A DNA stretch of 64,000 nt from positions 1-64,000 of the forward strand of contig JAKMDI010000006.1 in assembly GCA_022428005.1 (NCBI GenBank), given 5' to 3'. Under the pieces are notes generated by a model. The model was not told where the DNA came from. It ran no database searches and worked only from the letters and a program-made list of their open reading frames with translations. Position 1 is the stretch's first letter. Each line of letters begins with the position of its first letter. Shown piece by piece: positions 1 through 8,985 of the stretch. Source of the stretch: Flavobacteriaceae bacterium. Lineage in GTDB: Bacteria > Bacteroidota > Bacteroidia > Flavobacteriales > Flavobacteriaceae. A program made the translations under genes and the position numbers.

Positions 1-47
1 GATGTAAACTATTTAGTATATTTAAAAATTAACCAATTAAACTTTTT

Positions 48-3000
48 ATGAAATTAACACATTATCATTATTTGATCGTGTTTCTTTTATTGAACCTCAA
101 TTTTATATTTGCGCAGCAAAGTATTTCTGGTGTCGTTACAGACGACGCTGGCGTACCCTTGCCAGGTGTAAATGTGGTCATTAAAGGAACACAAAATGGA
201 ACTACCACAGACTTTGACGGCAATTATACCATCAGTGCATCTGACACTGACGTGCTGAGCTTCTCGTTTGTTGGATTTTTGGAAAAAGAAATTGAGGTAG
301 CCAACGCCGACTCATTTAATATTTCTTTGGAGATGGGATCCGATGAGTTGGAGGAGATTGTTTTAACTGGATATGGTTCTGTAAAGAAAAGAGACTTGAC
401 AGGAGCCATTTCCCAAATTAAAACAGAAGTTATTCAAAGGGCCAATCCAACCCAAGCTGCTGCTGCACTTCAAGGACAAGTAGCTGGGGTAAATGTTACC
501 AGATCTGGTGGAAAACCCGGCGATGCAATTGACATTAACATTAGGGGATTGAACAACTTCGACAACGAAAAAACAAGACCACTCGTTGTAGTGGATGGTA
601 TATTGGGTGCCGATTTAAACGATATCAACCCTGCGGATATTCAAACCATTGACGTTCTTAAGGATGCTTCTTCTACTGCGGTCTATGGAGCCCGAGGGGC
701 CAACGGGGTAATCATTGTTACCACCAAAAAAGGATCAGAGGGCAAACCCAGTGTTTCCTACAATGGTTATTACGGTGTGAAAACACAAGCACACATGCCC
801 AACATGATGACTTCTCAACAGTATTATGACTTGTACCAAGACGAAGATAAATACGGAAGAGGATTTACAGCTCAGGAATTGTACAATGTCAACAACGGCA
901 TTACTACAGATTGGTTGGATCTCATTTCGCAAAGAGCAGTTCAACAAAATCACACAGTATCTGTAGCAGGTGGTTCAGAATCTACAACCTATAACTTCTC
1001 TGCGGGTAAGCAAGAGGAAAACGGTATGGTGCAAAACAACAGCTACACACGTTTGAGCTTGAATGCCGGTGTAGAAAGTCAAATTTCTGATAAATTTAAA
1101 GTTGGATTTACAGCCTATATAACCGACAATGAGAGAGACTGGGGATCTAATGAAGCGGTAAGATCCGCTATGAGAGCAAGACCCACCGGAACAGCTTACT
1201 TCGATGATATTGTTGAACCCAACAAAAGAGACACCAATTTTGGCCCTGTAGGTCCTTATGCTTTTTATATGGGAATCAATGACTCTCAAGTAATCAACCC
1301 ATTGGTTGAAATCAGTCCCGATAATTTTCAAAGGAAAAGAAGATCAAACTCTGTGATTGCAAATGCTTATCTGCAATATGAAATCATGCCTGGTTTGAAA
1401 TTCAAAACTTCCTATTCTGCTTATAATAATAACCAGAGGGAGGGACAATATAGGGGTACCTTTACAAAGTCTCAAAAAGGATCACGAAACCCGAAAGCGT
1501 ACACCAACAATATAAAAACAGCCAATTATACTATTGATAACACTTTAGATTATCAAAAAGTAATTGGAAAACACTCCATTAATGCTACAGCGCTATTAAG
1601 TGTATTTGAGGAGTACCAAGAGCTTATGCAAATTGATGTTGAAGATCTTCCTTACAGATCACTATGGCACAATATGGGCTCTGGAGCTACAATCAAAGCG
1701 TATAACACAAACCTTCAAGAGTTTTCCATTGTATCATATATGGGGAGGATCAACTATGCCTTTGACAACAAATACTTATTGACCGTTACCGGTCGTCGTG
1801 ATGGAGCTTCTCAATTGGCCGATGGAAACAAGTGGGCTTTCTTCCCCTCTGCTGCAATTGGTTGGAGATTGTCAGAAGAATCTTTTATAAAAGGATTGGG
1901 ATTATTTTCAAATCTTAAATTGAGAGCCAGTTATGGAGAGGTTGGAAACAATTCAAGTATCTCTCCCTACGCGACACAAGCCAATATTTACCAAACTTAT
2001 TACGACTTTGACGGATCTGCCTCTTTGGGGTACACCATCAATGCTTTATCAAATCAAGGACTGGTTTGGGAGAGAAGTAAAGAGATAAATGTCGGTTTAG
2101 ATTTTGCGCTGAACAACATTAAAGTCAGTGGAACAATAGAGTACTACAAAAGAAATACTGAAGATTTGATCTTAGATGATAAAGTTCCCAACTCCACAGG
2201 GTTTAACAATGTTTTAGACAATGTAGGAGAAATTGAAAATAGCGGAATCGAGATTTCATTAAACTCAGTGAACCTCACACTACCCGATTTTTCGTGGTCA
2301 ACCAATCTAACTTTTACTGCCAACCAAGACAAAGTAGTAAAACTTGCGGGTGGACTTCTTGAAGACAAAGGAAACAAGCGTTTCGTCGGAGAGTCAGTGA
2401 GAGCGCACTACTCCTACAAGTTCCTCGGAATTTGGCAATTGGGTGAGGAAGCACAAGCTGCTGAATTCGGTCAGGTGCCAGGACAGATTAAAGTCAAGGA
2501 TCTAAATGGCGATAAAACGATCAACTCAGAAGACAGGATGATCTTGGGTAGTGAAACACCCGATTGGACCGCAGGTCTAAGAAATCAGATCAATTATAAA
2601 AATTGGGATTTATCCTTTTTTATCTACACCAGACAAGGTCTAATGTATTCCAATGCATTCCTCAATGGAACTATGGGTGACATTGCAAGTGATCGTTACA
2701 ACCGATCTGCAGACATCGATTATTGGACACCAACCAATCCGAGTAATACCTACTACAGTCCTGAAACAGGACCTGGATTGAATTCCAAGAATGAGTCAAA
2801 AGGAGGAACCTCAAGAGTTGCACTCAGCTATCAGTTGGCAGACTTTGTAAGAATTTCTGACATCACCATGGGATACAGTCTTCCCAAATCGGTGCTGAAT
2901 GAACTCGGCGTTTCAAGGTTTAGAGTTTATGGTCAATTACAAAATCCATTTGTATTTACCGACTTTCTGACTTTCGATCCAGAATACAACTCTGGTGCTT

Positions 3001-3056
3001 ATGACGATGATTTCCCAGCATTGACTATGTTGATTGGAATTAACCTAAACTTTTAA
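48..3056 (+). CDS. SusC-family TonB-dependent outer-membrane receptor (pair 1)
   Basis: Outer-membrane barrel that imports oligosaccharides with its SusD lid, driven by TonB. The 1002-residue protein has a signal peptide ending near FAQ (residue 22), a carboxypeptidase-regulatory-like beta-sandwich (about 25-95, with GVPLPGVNVVIKGT and DFDGNY), a TonB-box-like stretch and plug (ELEEIVLTGYGS, about 105-240, with VLKDASSTAVYGARGANGVI) and a barrel ending in the aromatic-terminated strand GINLNF. The length is normal for SusC. The susD gene follows after 18 bases. Only 47 bases lie upstream; they hold a TATATTTA at 17-24 that resembles the Bacteroidetes -7 box, but no LacI-type palindrome like those before the other two susC genes. 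The substrate is inferred from the locus, not from this protein. Confidence 0.95.
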   Translation: MKLTHYHYLIVFLLLNLNFIFAQQSISGVVTDDAGVPLPGVNVVIKGTQNGTTTDFDGNYTISASDTDVLSFSFVGFLEKEIEVANADSFNISLEMGSDELEEIVLTGYGSVKKRDLTGAISQIKTEVIQRANPTQAAAALQGQVAGVNVTRSGGKPGDAIDINIRGLNNFDNEKTRPLVVVDGILGADLNDINPADIQTIDVLKDASSTAVYGARGANGVIIVTTKKGSEGKPSVSYNGYYGVKTQAHMPNMMTSQQYYDLYQDEDKYGRGFTAQELYNVNNGITTDWLDLISQRAVQQNHTVSVAGGSESTTYNFSAGKQEENGMVQNNSYTRLSLNAGVESQISDKFKVGFTAYITDNERDWGSNEAVRSAMRARPTGTAYFDDIVEPNKRDTNFGPVGPYAFYMGINDSQVINPLVEISPDNFQRKRRSNSVIANAYLQYEIMPGLKFKTSYSAYNNNQREGQYRGTFTKSQKGSRNPKAYTNNIKTANYTIDNTLDYQKVIGKHSINATALLSVFEEYQELMQIDVEDLPYRSLWHNMGSGATIKAYNTNLQEFSIVSYMGRINYAFDNKYLLTVTGRRDGASQLADGNKWAFFPSAAIGWRLSEESFIKGLGLFSNLKLRASYGEVGNNSSISPYATQANIYQTYYDFDGSASLGYTINALSNQGLVWERSKEINVGLDFALNNIKVSGTIEYYKRNTEDLILDDKVPNSTGFNNVLDNVGEIENSGIEISLNSVNLTLPDFSWSTNLTFTANQDKVVKLAGGLLEDKGNKRFVGESVRAHYSYKFLGIWQLGEEAQAAEFGQVPGQIKVKDLNGDKTINSEDRMILGSETPDWTAGLRNQINYKNWDLSFFIYTRQGLMYSNAFLNGTMGDIASDRYNRSADIDYWTPTNPSNTYYSPETGPGLNSKNESKGGTSRVALSYQLADFVRISDITMGYSLPKSVLNELGVSRFRVYGQLQNPFVFTDFLTFDPEYNSGAYDDDFPALTMLIGINLNF

Positions 3057-3074
3057 TTTCAAAAATATAGAACG

Positions 3075-4946
3075 ATGAAAAATTTAAATGAAATTAATTC
3101 AAAAATGAAAACACTAAATAAAATCATATTGGCATTTGCTTTGATTTTTACCATTAGCTGTGATACAGAAGAAATATTAATTGAAGAAAGTATCTCCAAT
3201 CAAACGGCTTCTGATTATTTTTCTTCTGCCACTGGTTTTGAAGATTTGAGCAAGTCAATTTATCCATTGTTGAGACCCATTTCTCAAATGAGAGCACTCA
3301 CATTAAATGGCACGGATATCTTTTCTGGTGCTACGGCTTGGGATCAAGTGGGAAACCAGCTCAACACAAGTATTGAGACCTATGGGCCAGAATTAACTGA
3401 AGGTATCGCCGAAGTTCAAGATTTGTGGGTTTATAATTATAAGAATATCAACCGAGCCAACACGGTCATCAGCCGTGCCGCCAATATTAATGATGATACT
3501 TATGCTGCCACCCTCAACATCAGAGTGGCCGAAGCCAAATTCATCAGATCCTTGGCGTTGTTTGATTTGGTTCAGCATTTTGGTGACATACCCATGCCTC
3601 TTGATGAAACAACTTCTGCTAACAAAGAAGTTACGCGTGTTCCCTCAGCAGAGGTCTATACTCAGATTATTTCAGATCTGACTGCTGCCGAAGCTGTTTT
3701 ACCTGCTACTGCCTCAGATTATGGAAGAGCGACCAAAGGAGCTGCGCAACACCTTTTGGCAAGAGTTTACCTGACCAGAGGTTGGAATTTCCAGAATGCA
3801 CTTGGAGGGTCCAACGCAGACTTTAATCTCGCCAGAGAATATGCTGATAAAGTAATTGCTGCACATCCAATGGTAAGTGACTACTTAGATTTATTTCCCA
3901 GAAAATCTGAGGATCCTACCAATCAAACACATGGTCCTGGGGATCAGAATGCAAGGAACAGCGAAGTCGTATTTGCCGTTCAATATTCTGATGCTGCATT
4001 GACCAATGTTTTGGAAACAGCTGATCAATCGGGTGCTTCTTTTACCGGAGACGGTGGCAACAATTCTCATAGTATTTTTGGTGGAGGTCACGATGAGTCA
4101 CCCGGTAGCCCTGGTAGAACAGAGGATTACAACAGACAGTTAGGACAGCACAACACACTTCCTGGTGTATGGAGATTATTTGATCCCAATACCGATTCCC
4201 GATACGCATTGAACTTTGTAGAGAAAGTTTATGCCGTGGTGGATAACCCAGGATTTGTTCCGGCCGAAGGGGTTGCAGCCATTGATATCTCCGCAGGTGA
4301 TGTTGTTGTAGAATACAGAGATTGGAACAATCCTGCTACAACACTAGCCGAGAGAGGAAAAGATGTTGGGGGAGACCAAAATTTTGCGGTAATCAATATC
4401 GATGAAATTGGTAAAATCGATGAATCTAATTATCACAATGCCAATAAAACACCGATGATGTGGAAATTTTGGGAGCCTGGAATTCCCTATGGAAACGGTT
4501 TTGGTCAATTCGACCATCCGCTCATGAGATCTTCAGAGGCTTATCTAATCGCCGCAGAAGCCATTGTAAAAGGAGCCAGTGCTGGAACTTTAGGTTCCGC
4601 TGCTGACTATTACAATGCTGTGGTAAACAGAGCCGTTGGAGCCTCAAATTCCGCCAATATGGCTGCTGATCCCAATGATTTATCTTCTCTCGCTACTAAA
4701 AGTTACAGGGCCACTGGTTCGGTAACCATTGACATGATTCTCGATGAAAGAGCACGTGAATTCATGGGAGAAGGTTTAAGATGGTACGATCTTAAAAGAA
4801 CTGGAAAGCTCATTGAAAGAGCTAAAGCGTTTAACCCATGGATCGGTGGGCTCAATTATATTCAAGAGCATCACTATCTAAGACCCATACCGCTTACAGA
4901 AATTGATTTAGCGACAAACGATGTTAGTCAAAACCCTGGATACTAA
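3075..4946 (+). CDS. SusD/RagB-family surface glycan-binding lipoprotein (pair 1)
   Basis: Surface lipoprotein that caps SusC and binds oligosaccharide. The lipobox FTISC gives an acylated Cys at the end of a short hydrophobic signal. The signal reads best from the second Met at 3105 (MKTLNKI), since the ten residues before it are polar, so 3105 is the more likely start. TPR-like helices of the SusD fold are visible (KFIRSLALFDLVQHFGD, about residue 155-171) and the C-terminus carries the typical RAREFMGEGLRWYDLKRTGK and LRPIPLTEIDL...QNPGY signature. It is the second gene of a two-gene operon closed by the terminator at 4964. It shares the RARE/GEG.RWYDL.RTG C-terminal pattern with SusD 2 at 31982. 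Confidence 0.95.
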   Translation: MKNLNEINSKMKTLNKIILAFALIFTISCDTEEILIEESISNQTASDYFSSATGFEDLSKSIYPLLRPISQMRALTLNGTDIFSGATAWDQVGNQLNTSIETYGPELTEGIAEVQDLWVYNYKNINRANTVISRAANINDDTYAATLNIRVAEAKFIRSLALFDLVQHFGDIPMPLDETTSANKEVTRVPSAEVYTQIISDLTAAEAVLPATASDYGRATKGAAQHLLARVYLTRGWNFQNALGGSNADFNLAREYADKVIAAHPMVSDYLDLFPRKSEDPTNQTHGPGDQNARNSEVVFAVQYSDAALTNVLETADQSGASFTGDGGNNSHSIFGGGHDESPGSPGRTEDYNRQLGQHNTLPGVWRLFDPNTDSRYALNFVEKVYAVVDNPGFVPAEGVAAIDISAGDVVVEYRDWNNPATTLAERGKDVGGDQNFAVINIDEIGKIDESNYHNANKTPMMWKFWEPGIPYGNGFGQFDHPLMRSSEAYLIAAEAIVKGASAGTLGSAADYYNAVVNRAVGASNSANMAADPNDLSSLATKSYRATGSVTIDMILDERAREFMGEGLRWYDLKRTGKLIERAKAFNPWIGGLNYIQEHHYLRPIPLTEIDLATNDVSQNPGY

Positions 4947-4963
4947 TTAGATATTTATTCTAT

Positions 4964-5002
4964 AAAACCCGTTTTTAGTCAATAACAAAAACGGGTTTTT
5001 TT
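4964..5002 (+). terminator. Rho-independent terminator after SusC/SusD pair 1
   Basis: A 13-bp inverted repeat (4964-4976, AAAACCCGTTTTT, pairing with 4987-4999) encloses a 10-nt loop and runs into a T tract. It lies 18 bases after the susD stop and separates the pair from the serine hydrolase gene. Confidence 0.85.
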
Positions 5003-5041
5003 ATATCTATTATTATACAATATCCTGTTTAGCTTTTCAGT

Positions 5042-6235
5042 ATGAGACGTCTATTCCTCTTTACTTTTTTTAGCCTTTCCCTGGCGGCTCAGTACAATTT
5101 TGAAACGTTAGATCAAAGGATGCGACAACTTGTTTCCGACGGTGAATTAATCGGGTTTCAAACATTGATCATCAAAGAAGGAAAAATTATCCATTCCGAT
5201 TTGTATGGCCATGACAACCTTCAGGAGGGCAAACTACTCCAGCAAAACAGTATTTACAGAATCGCCTCCATGACCAAATGCATTGTTGCTGTTGCCATCA
5301 TGAAGCTTTATGAAAAGGGATATTTCGATTTAGAGGATCCCATTGGTCGCTACATTCCAGAATATAGTAACCCAATGGTTTACCAAGCAGATGGAACGCT
5401 CAAACCGGCTTCAAATCCCATTCTTGTAATTGATGTTCTAAGACATACCACTGGTATTGGAAAAACATACCCCGCGTTGAGAAAGCAATTTGATGTATTA
5501 AAATCCAACCGCTCCTTCGATTTGGAGACAGAAGTAAAGCGGATGAGTGAAATTCCACTCGCTGCAGAACCAGGAACCTCATGGATATATGGCCCATCAG
5601 TCAGTATCGGGGCTTATCTTATTGAAAAACTAACAGGCCAGAAAATAGATGCTTTTCTAAAAAAAGAAATTTTTGACCCCCTGAACATGCAGGATACTTT
5701 TTTTGAAATTCCCAAAGAGAAACAACATCGTTTTACATCGGGTTATTTTTTAGAGAGACCCGGGCAGCACAGCCTAATTGATCACCCAACGAGCTCGCCA
5801 TATACCCATAATGTAACCTTTTGTAATCCAGCAGGAGGTTTGGCCTCCACCATGCAGGATTTTTCTGTTTTCTGTAGGATGCTATTGAACAATGGGACCT
5901 ATCAAGGAACCACAATATTAAAACCCCAAACGGTAGCATTGATGACCAGTGACCAACTGAAACACATCAAGAATGCCAAACCGAGTAACGACAATCATAA
6001 ACCCAACGATGCTATTGGTTTTGGCTTTACATTCAATGTGATTAAAAATATTGAAGCATATCCTTTTCCCGGTAGCCAAGGGAGTTACGGCTGGTTTGGA
6101 TCTTGGGGACCTTACTTTAGAATTGACCCAAAGCAGGACATGATAATGATACTGATGACACAAATGAAAGGATGGCATTACTCCCGTAGAGAAATTTTTG
6201 AAAATCATGTTTACAATGCTATATTAGACCTATAA
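5042..6235 (+). CDS. Exported serine hydrolase, beta-lactamase/family VIII esterase fold
   Basis: Class C beta-lactamase-like (PF00144) protein of 397 residues with a short signal peptide (MRRLFLFTFFSLSLAAQ), so probably periplasmic. The S-x-x-K nucleophile motif is S76-M-T-K79, followed by KLYEKGYFDLEDPIGRYIPEY, typical of the fold. Y183 (WIYGPS) is the likely Tyr of the second motif, and a GS.GSYGW.GSWGPYF segment near the C-terminus matches the third region. Family VIII carboxylesterases with this fold remove acyl groups, so in this PUL it may deacetylate the glycan or its side chains; that is inference. True beta-lactamase activity is less likely. It stands alone between two terminators and so looks monocistronic. 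Confidence 0.85.
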   Translation: MRRLFLFTFFSLSLAAQYNFETLDQRMRQLVSDGELIGFQTLIIKEGKIIHSDLYGHDNLQEGKLLQQNSIYRIASMTKCIVAVAIMKLYEKGYFDLEDPIGRYIPEYSNPMVYQADGTLKPASNPILVIDVLRHTTGIGKTYPALRKQFDVLKSNRSFDLETEVKRMSEIPLAAEPGTSWIYGPSVSIGAYLIEKLTGQKIDAFLKKEIFDPLNMQDTFFEIPKEKQHRFTSGYFLERPGQHSLIDHPTSSPYTHNVTFCNPAGGLASTMQDFSVFCRMLLNNGTYQGTTILKPQTVALMTSDQLKHIKNAKPSNDNHKPNDAIGFGFTFNVIKNIEAYPFPGSQGSYGWFGSWGPYFRIDPKQDMIMILMTQMKGWHYSRREIFENHVYNAILDL

Positions 6236-6250
6236 AAAATCATTAGTTTG

Positions 6251-6281
6251 AACCCTTAAAAATTATGATTTAAGGGTTTTT
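6251..6281 (+). terminator. Rho-independent terminator after the serine hydrolase
   Basis: Inverted repeat AACCCTTAAA (6251-6260) and TTTAAGGGTT (6269-6278) with an 8-nt loop and a short T run. It sits just after the esterase-like gene and before the sulfatase operon, so the operon must have its own promoter between here and 6342. A TGCATTTG at 6297-6304 is one base off the TAnnTTTG -7 box but has no clear -33 partner. Confidence 0.75.
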
Positions 6282-6341
6282 AGAACTATTTTTAAGTGCA
6301 TTTGAAATTCGACATACCAAAACCAAGAAAGATTTAAACAG

Positions 6342-7757
6342 ATGAAAACCCTTCCACCATATTCATGTTATTTGAATGTAATTTTTTTAACAGTCGTTTT
6401 TGTATTTTCATCTGCTTACGGTCAAACGGTAAAGGAGAGAAAACCAAACTTTATCGTTATCCTAACCGATGATCAAAGTTGGGTGGGCACCTCTTTTTTA
6501 GCCGATCCAAATGATCCGCGCTCCAAAAGTGATTACTATCAAACACCCAATATGGAAAGATTGGCAAACAGTGGTATGCGCATGACCAATGGATATGCAC
6601 CTGCACCCTTTTGCTCGCCTACCAGAAAAAGCATATTGACCGGATTGACCCCTGCAAAGCACGAATATCAAAAAGACAGAGAACATTGGACAAAGGCTTT
6701 TAGAAAGCAAATGACCATACCCAAAATTCTAAAAACGGCAGACCCCGAATATGTCACCGCTCATTTTGGGAAATGGGACGCCCGCTACGACAATTTTACC
6801 CCAGAGGAAATGGGTTACGATTTCAGCGATGGGCTCACTTCAAACAACACTGGAGGGGGAAAGAAAACCCTTCAAAAAGAGGGAAAAGACATTCCTTTTC
6901 CTATGGGAGAAGCCTGGCCAAAAGCCTATGATGACCCAAAATTGATTTTTTCCTTGGCCCAGAGATCAAATGATTTTATCGAAACTCAAACAAAAAACAA
7001 CAAGCCCTTCTATCTTCAAATCTCCCACTATGCAGTTCACTTGGCCATCACTCATTCAGAAAAAAACATTCATAAATATAGTAAGCTAAAAAAAGGACAA
7101 AAACACTTTGTTCCAGCCTTCGCTGCTATGACCGAGGATATGGATGAAGGAATAGGGATTTTATTGGATAAAATAGCAGCACTAGGAATTGGAGACAACA
7201 CTTATATTTTCTTTTTGTCTGATAATGGTGGAAGAACCTCTATCCCCATTGGGCCGAAGCAAAAACACGACCGAAATTTTCCTTTAAGAGGGGGCAAGGG
7301 ATCGATGTATGAGGGCGGTCTTAGGGTTCCTTTTGTGGTCTCTGGGCCAGGAGTTTCCTCCAATACCCATTCCGATGTTCCCGTCACTGGATTAGACATT
7401 TTACCCACAGTGGCCAGACTGGCAGGCTATAACGACCCACTCCCAGAAATCATAGATGGAGGAAACTTGGAAAGTATAATCCACAACAATGGAATTGGAA
7501 AGGTGGAGCGCAACACACCTTATTTAATTTTCCACCAAGCCGCCAATAGAAAACCTACTTCTGCCATTCGCTGGGGGGATTATAAGTTGGTTAAAAATTG
7601 GGAAACCAATGTGCTGGAATTATTTGATTTATCTGAGGATGTGGAAGAAAAAAATGATCTTTCAAAACAAATGCCGGAGCGGGTGATCAAACTAAACAAG
7701 GCTTTAGAGGAATTCCTCGATAAGGCCAATGCTGTAACAAGTCGAACTGAAATTTAA
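6342..7757 (+). CDS. Formylglycine-type sulfatase (family S1), variant GKWD
   Basis: First gene of the 14-gene operon. It hydrolyses a sulfate ester, probably in the periplasm (signal peptide ending near SAYGQ). The N-terminal metal site is FIVILTDDQ. The maturation motif is C91-S-P-T-R95, where the Cys would be converted to formylglycine, followed by KSILTG. The second metal site is LSDNGG, and the Lys/basic region is RGGKGSMYEGGLRVPF. The usual GKWHLG is replaced by GKWDARYD, so the His that normally contacts sulfate is Asp here. At 471 residues it is of normal length. Eight bases separate it from the next gene. The exact S1 subfamily and sulfate position cannot be told from sequence alone. 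Confidence 0.9.
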   Translation: MKTLPPYSCYLNVIFLTVVFVFSSAYGQTVKERKPNFIVILTDDQSWVGTSFLADPNDPRSKSDYYQTPNMERLANSGMRMTNGYAPAPFCSPTRKSILTGLTPAKHEYQKDREHWTKAFRKQMTIPKILKTADPEYVTAHFGKWDARYDNFTPEEMGYDFSDGLTSNNTGGGKKTLQKEGKDIPFPMGEAWPKAYDDPKLIFSLAQRSNDFIETQTKNNKPFYLQISHYAVHLAITHSEKNIHKYSKLKKGQKHFVPAFAAMTEDMDEGIGILLDKIAALGIGDNTYIFFLSDNGGRTSIPIGPKQKHDRNFPLRGGKGSMYEGGLRVPFVVSGPGVSSNTHSDVPVTGLDILPTVARLAGYNDPLPEIIDGGNLESIIHNNGIGKVERNTPYLIFHQAANRKPTSAIRWGDYKLVKNWETNVLELFDLSEDVEEKNDLSKQMPERVIKLNKALEEFLDKANAVTSRTEI

Positions 7758-7765
7758 ATGATATT

Positions 7766-8983
7766 ATGATTAATACCAGAAGGAAGTTTATCAAACAAAC
7801 CAGCGGGATATTACCCTTACTGCTCGCGCCCAGTTTTCTACACCGCCCGTGGGCCCATTCCACAAAACAGATAAAGATCGATGAGATTAATTTATTTTTA
7901 ATCAATGTAACAAAGGAGCGTAACTTTAGTTTTGGTGTATGGAAAAACAGGCAACATGTAATGATCAATATCAAAGGAGCCAATCACATAGGCTGGGGGG
8001 AGACAAAAGTTTCCAGTAACCAACCAGATTTTGACCTGTCCAAATGGTCTGAGGTTTTTCAAAAACTCAAGGGGATGACCGTGACCGATGCCATAGAAGA
8101 GGTCAGAAATCAATTTTTACAGGGACATTGGAGACCCATTATAACTGAAGGTTTACTCATGACGCTTTATGACCTTATGGGTAAGGTTGAAAATAAACCA
8201 ACGGTAAAAATCTGGGGATTAGAAGGGGAAGATCCAGTACCCGCTATCTTTTGTATTTTAGAAAGAGAAGAAGAGATGGTGGTCAAACAAGCTCAAATTG
8301 CCAAAGATCAAAACATGCACCGCTATGTCAAAATCAAAATGTTTGGTGATTTTGAAACGGATAAAAAAAATGTGACTGCTTTGCGTAAATTCTTGGGTCC
8401 CGATGCTTTCATTCTGGGGGATCCCAACCGCGGCTATGATCATGTCAAAGATCTGAATGAGTTATCACAGATTATGGTGGCCTTGCATAAGGCAGGAATG
8501 GATGGGGTAGAGGACCCCTCTAATCTGAAAAAAGAAGAACTGATTTTTTTACAGTCCAACGTTGGAAAACTTTCTATCGTCCCAGATCATATTATGAGAC
8601 CCGCAGCGAAAAGTATTAAGTATTTCGATGAAAGAATGGGAAATTTCTTCAACCTTCATCCAAATTGCATGGGTACTTTTCAGGAGATCAATCAAATGGC
8701 CAAGGTCATCAAAGAATCAGGAAAAGGAATCATGATTGGCGACTCCAGCCTCGTCGGTGCTGCCTGTACTTTTTGGCAACAAATTGCCATTGGGAATAAA
8801 GCCTCTTGGGTAGAAGCAATGGAAAAGCCACAGGAACAAGATGCATTTATAAACTGCATCGAAGAAAAAGCGACGCAGTTGAATGCTGAGGGAAAAGTCT
8901 CTGTGGACTTTAAACCTGGTTTTGGACTCAAAGTGAATGAAACTAAATTAAAATTCCTTGCGGACAAATATCTAAATATTTAA
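7766..8983 (+). CDS. Tat-exported enolase-superfamily (mandelate racemase/muconate lactonising-like) protein
   Basis: 405 residues. The N-terminus has a twin-arginine leader (NTRRKFIKQ followed by a hydrophobic run), so it should be exported folded. The barrel domain shows superfamily landmarks: K189-I-K191 on the second strand and acidic metal ligands at D219 (GDPNRG), E249 (VEDPS) and D274 (VPDH). These match the Lys/Asp/Glu/Asp layout of the mandelate racemase/muconate lactonising enzymes, which abstract a proton next to a carboxylate. A sugar-acid dehydratase, epimerase or cycloisomerase acting on an uronate is plausible; the precise reaction is not recognisable. Known relatives are mostly cytoplasmic, so export within a sulfatase operon is odd. 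It lies 8 bases after one gene and 2 before the next. Confidence 0.85.
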   Translation: MINTRRKFIKQTSGILPLLLAPSFLHRPWAHSTKQIKIDEINLFLINVTKERNFSFGVWKNRQHVMINIKGANHIGWGETKVSSNQPDFDLSKWSEVFQKLKGMTVTDAIEEVRNQFLQGHWRPIITEGLLMTLYDLMGKVENKPTVKIWGLEGEDPVPAIFCILEREEEMVVKQAQIAKDQNMHRYVKIKMFGDFETDKKNVTALRKFLGPDAFILGDPNRGYDHVKDLNELSQIMVALHKAGMDGVEDPSNLKKEELIFLQSNVGKLSIVPDHIMRPAAKSIKYFDERMGNFFNLHPNCMGTFQEINQMAKVIKESGKGIMIGDSSLVGAACTFWQQIAIGNKASWVEAMEKPQEQDAFINCIEEKATQLNAEGKVSVDFKPGFGLKVNETKLKFLADKYLNI

Positions 8984-8985
8984 TT

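Noticed and set aside
3075-3104. First ATG of SusD 1 as the real start
   Set aside because: The second Met at 3105 begins a normal lipoprotein signal and the extra ten residues are not hydrophobic. The longer frame is kept in the coordinates only because the choice is not certain.
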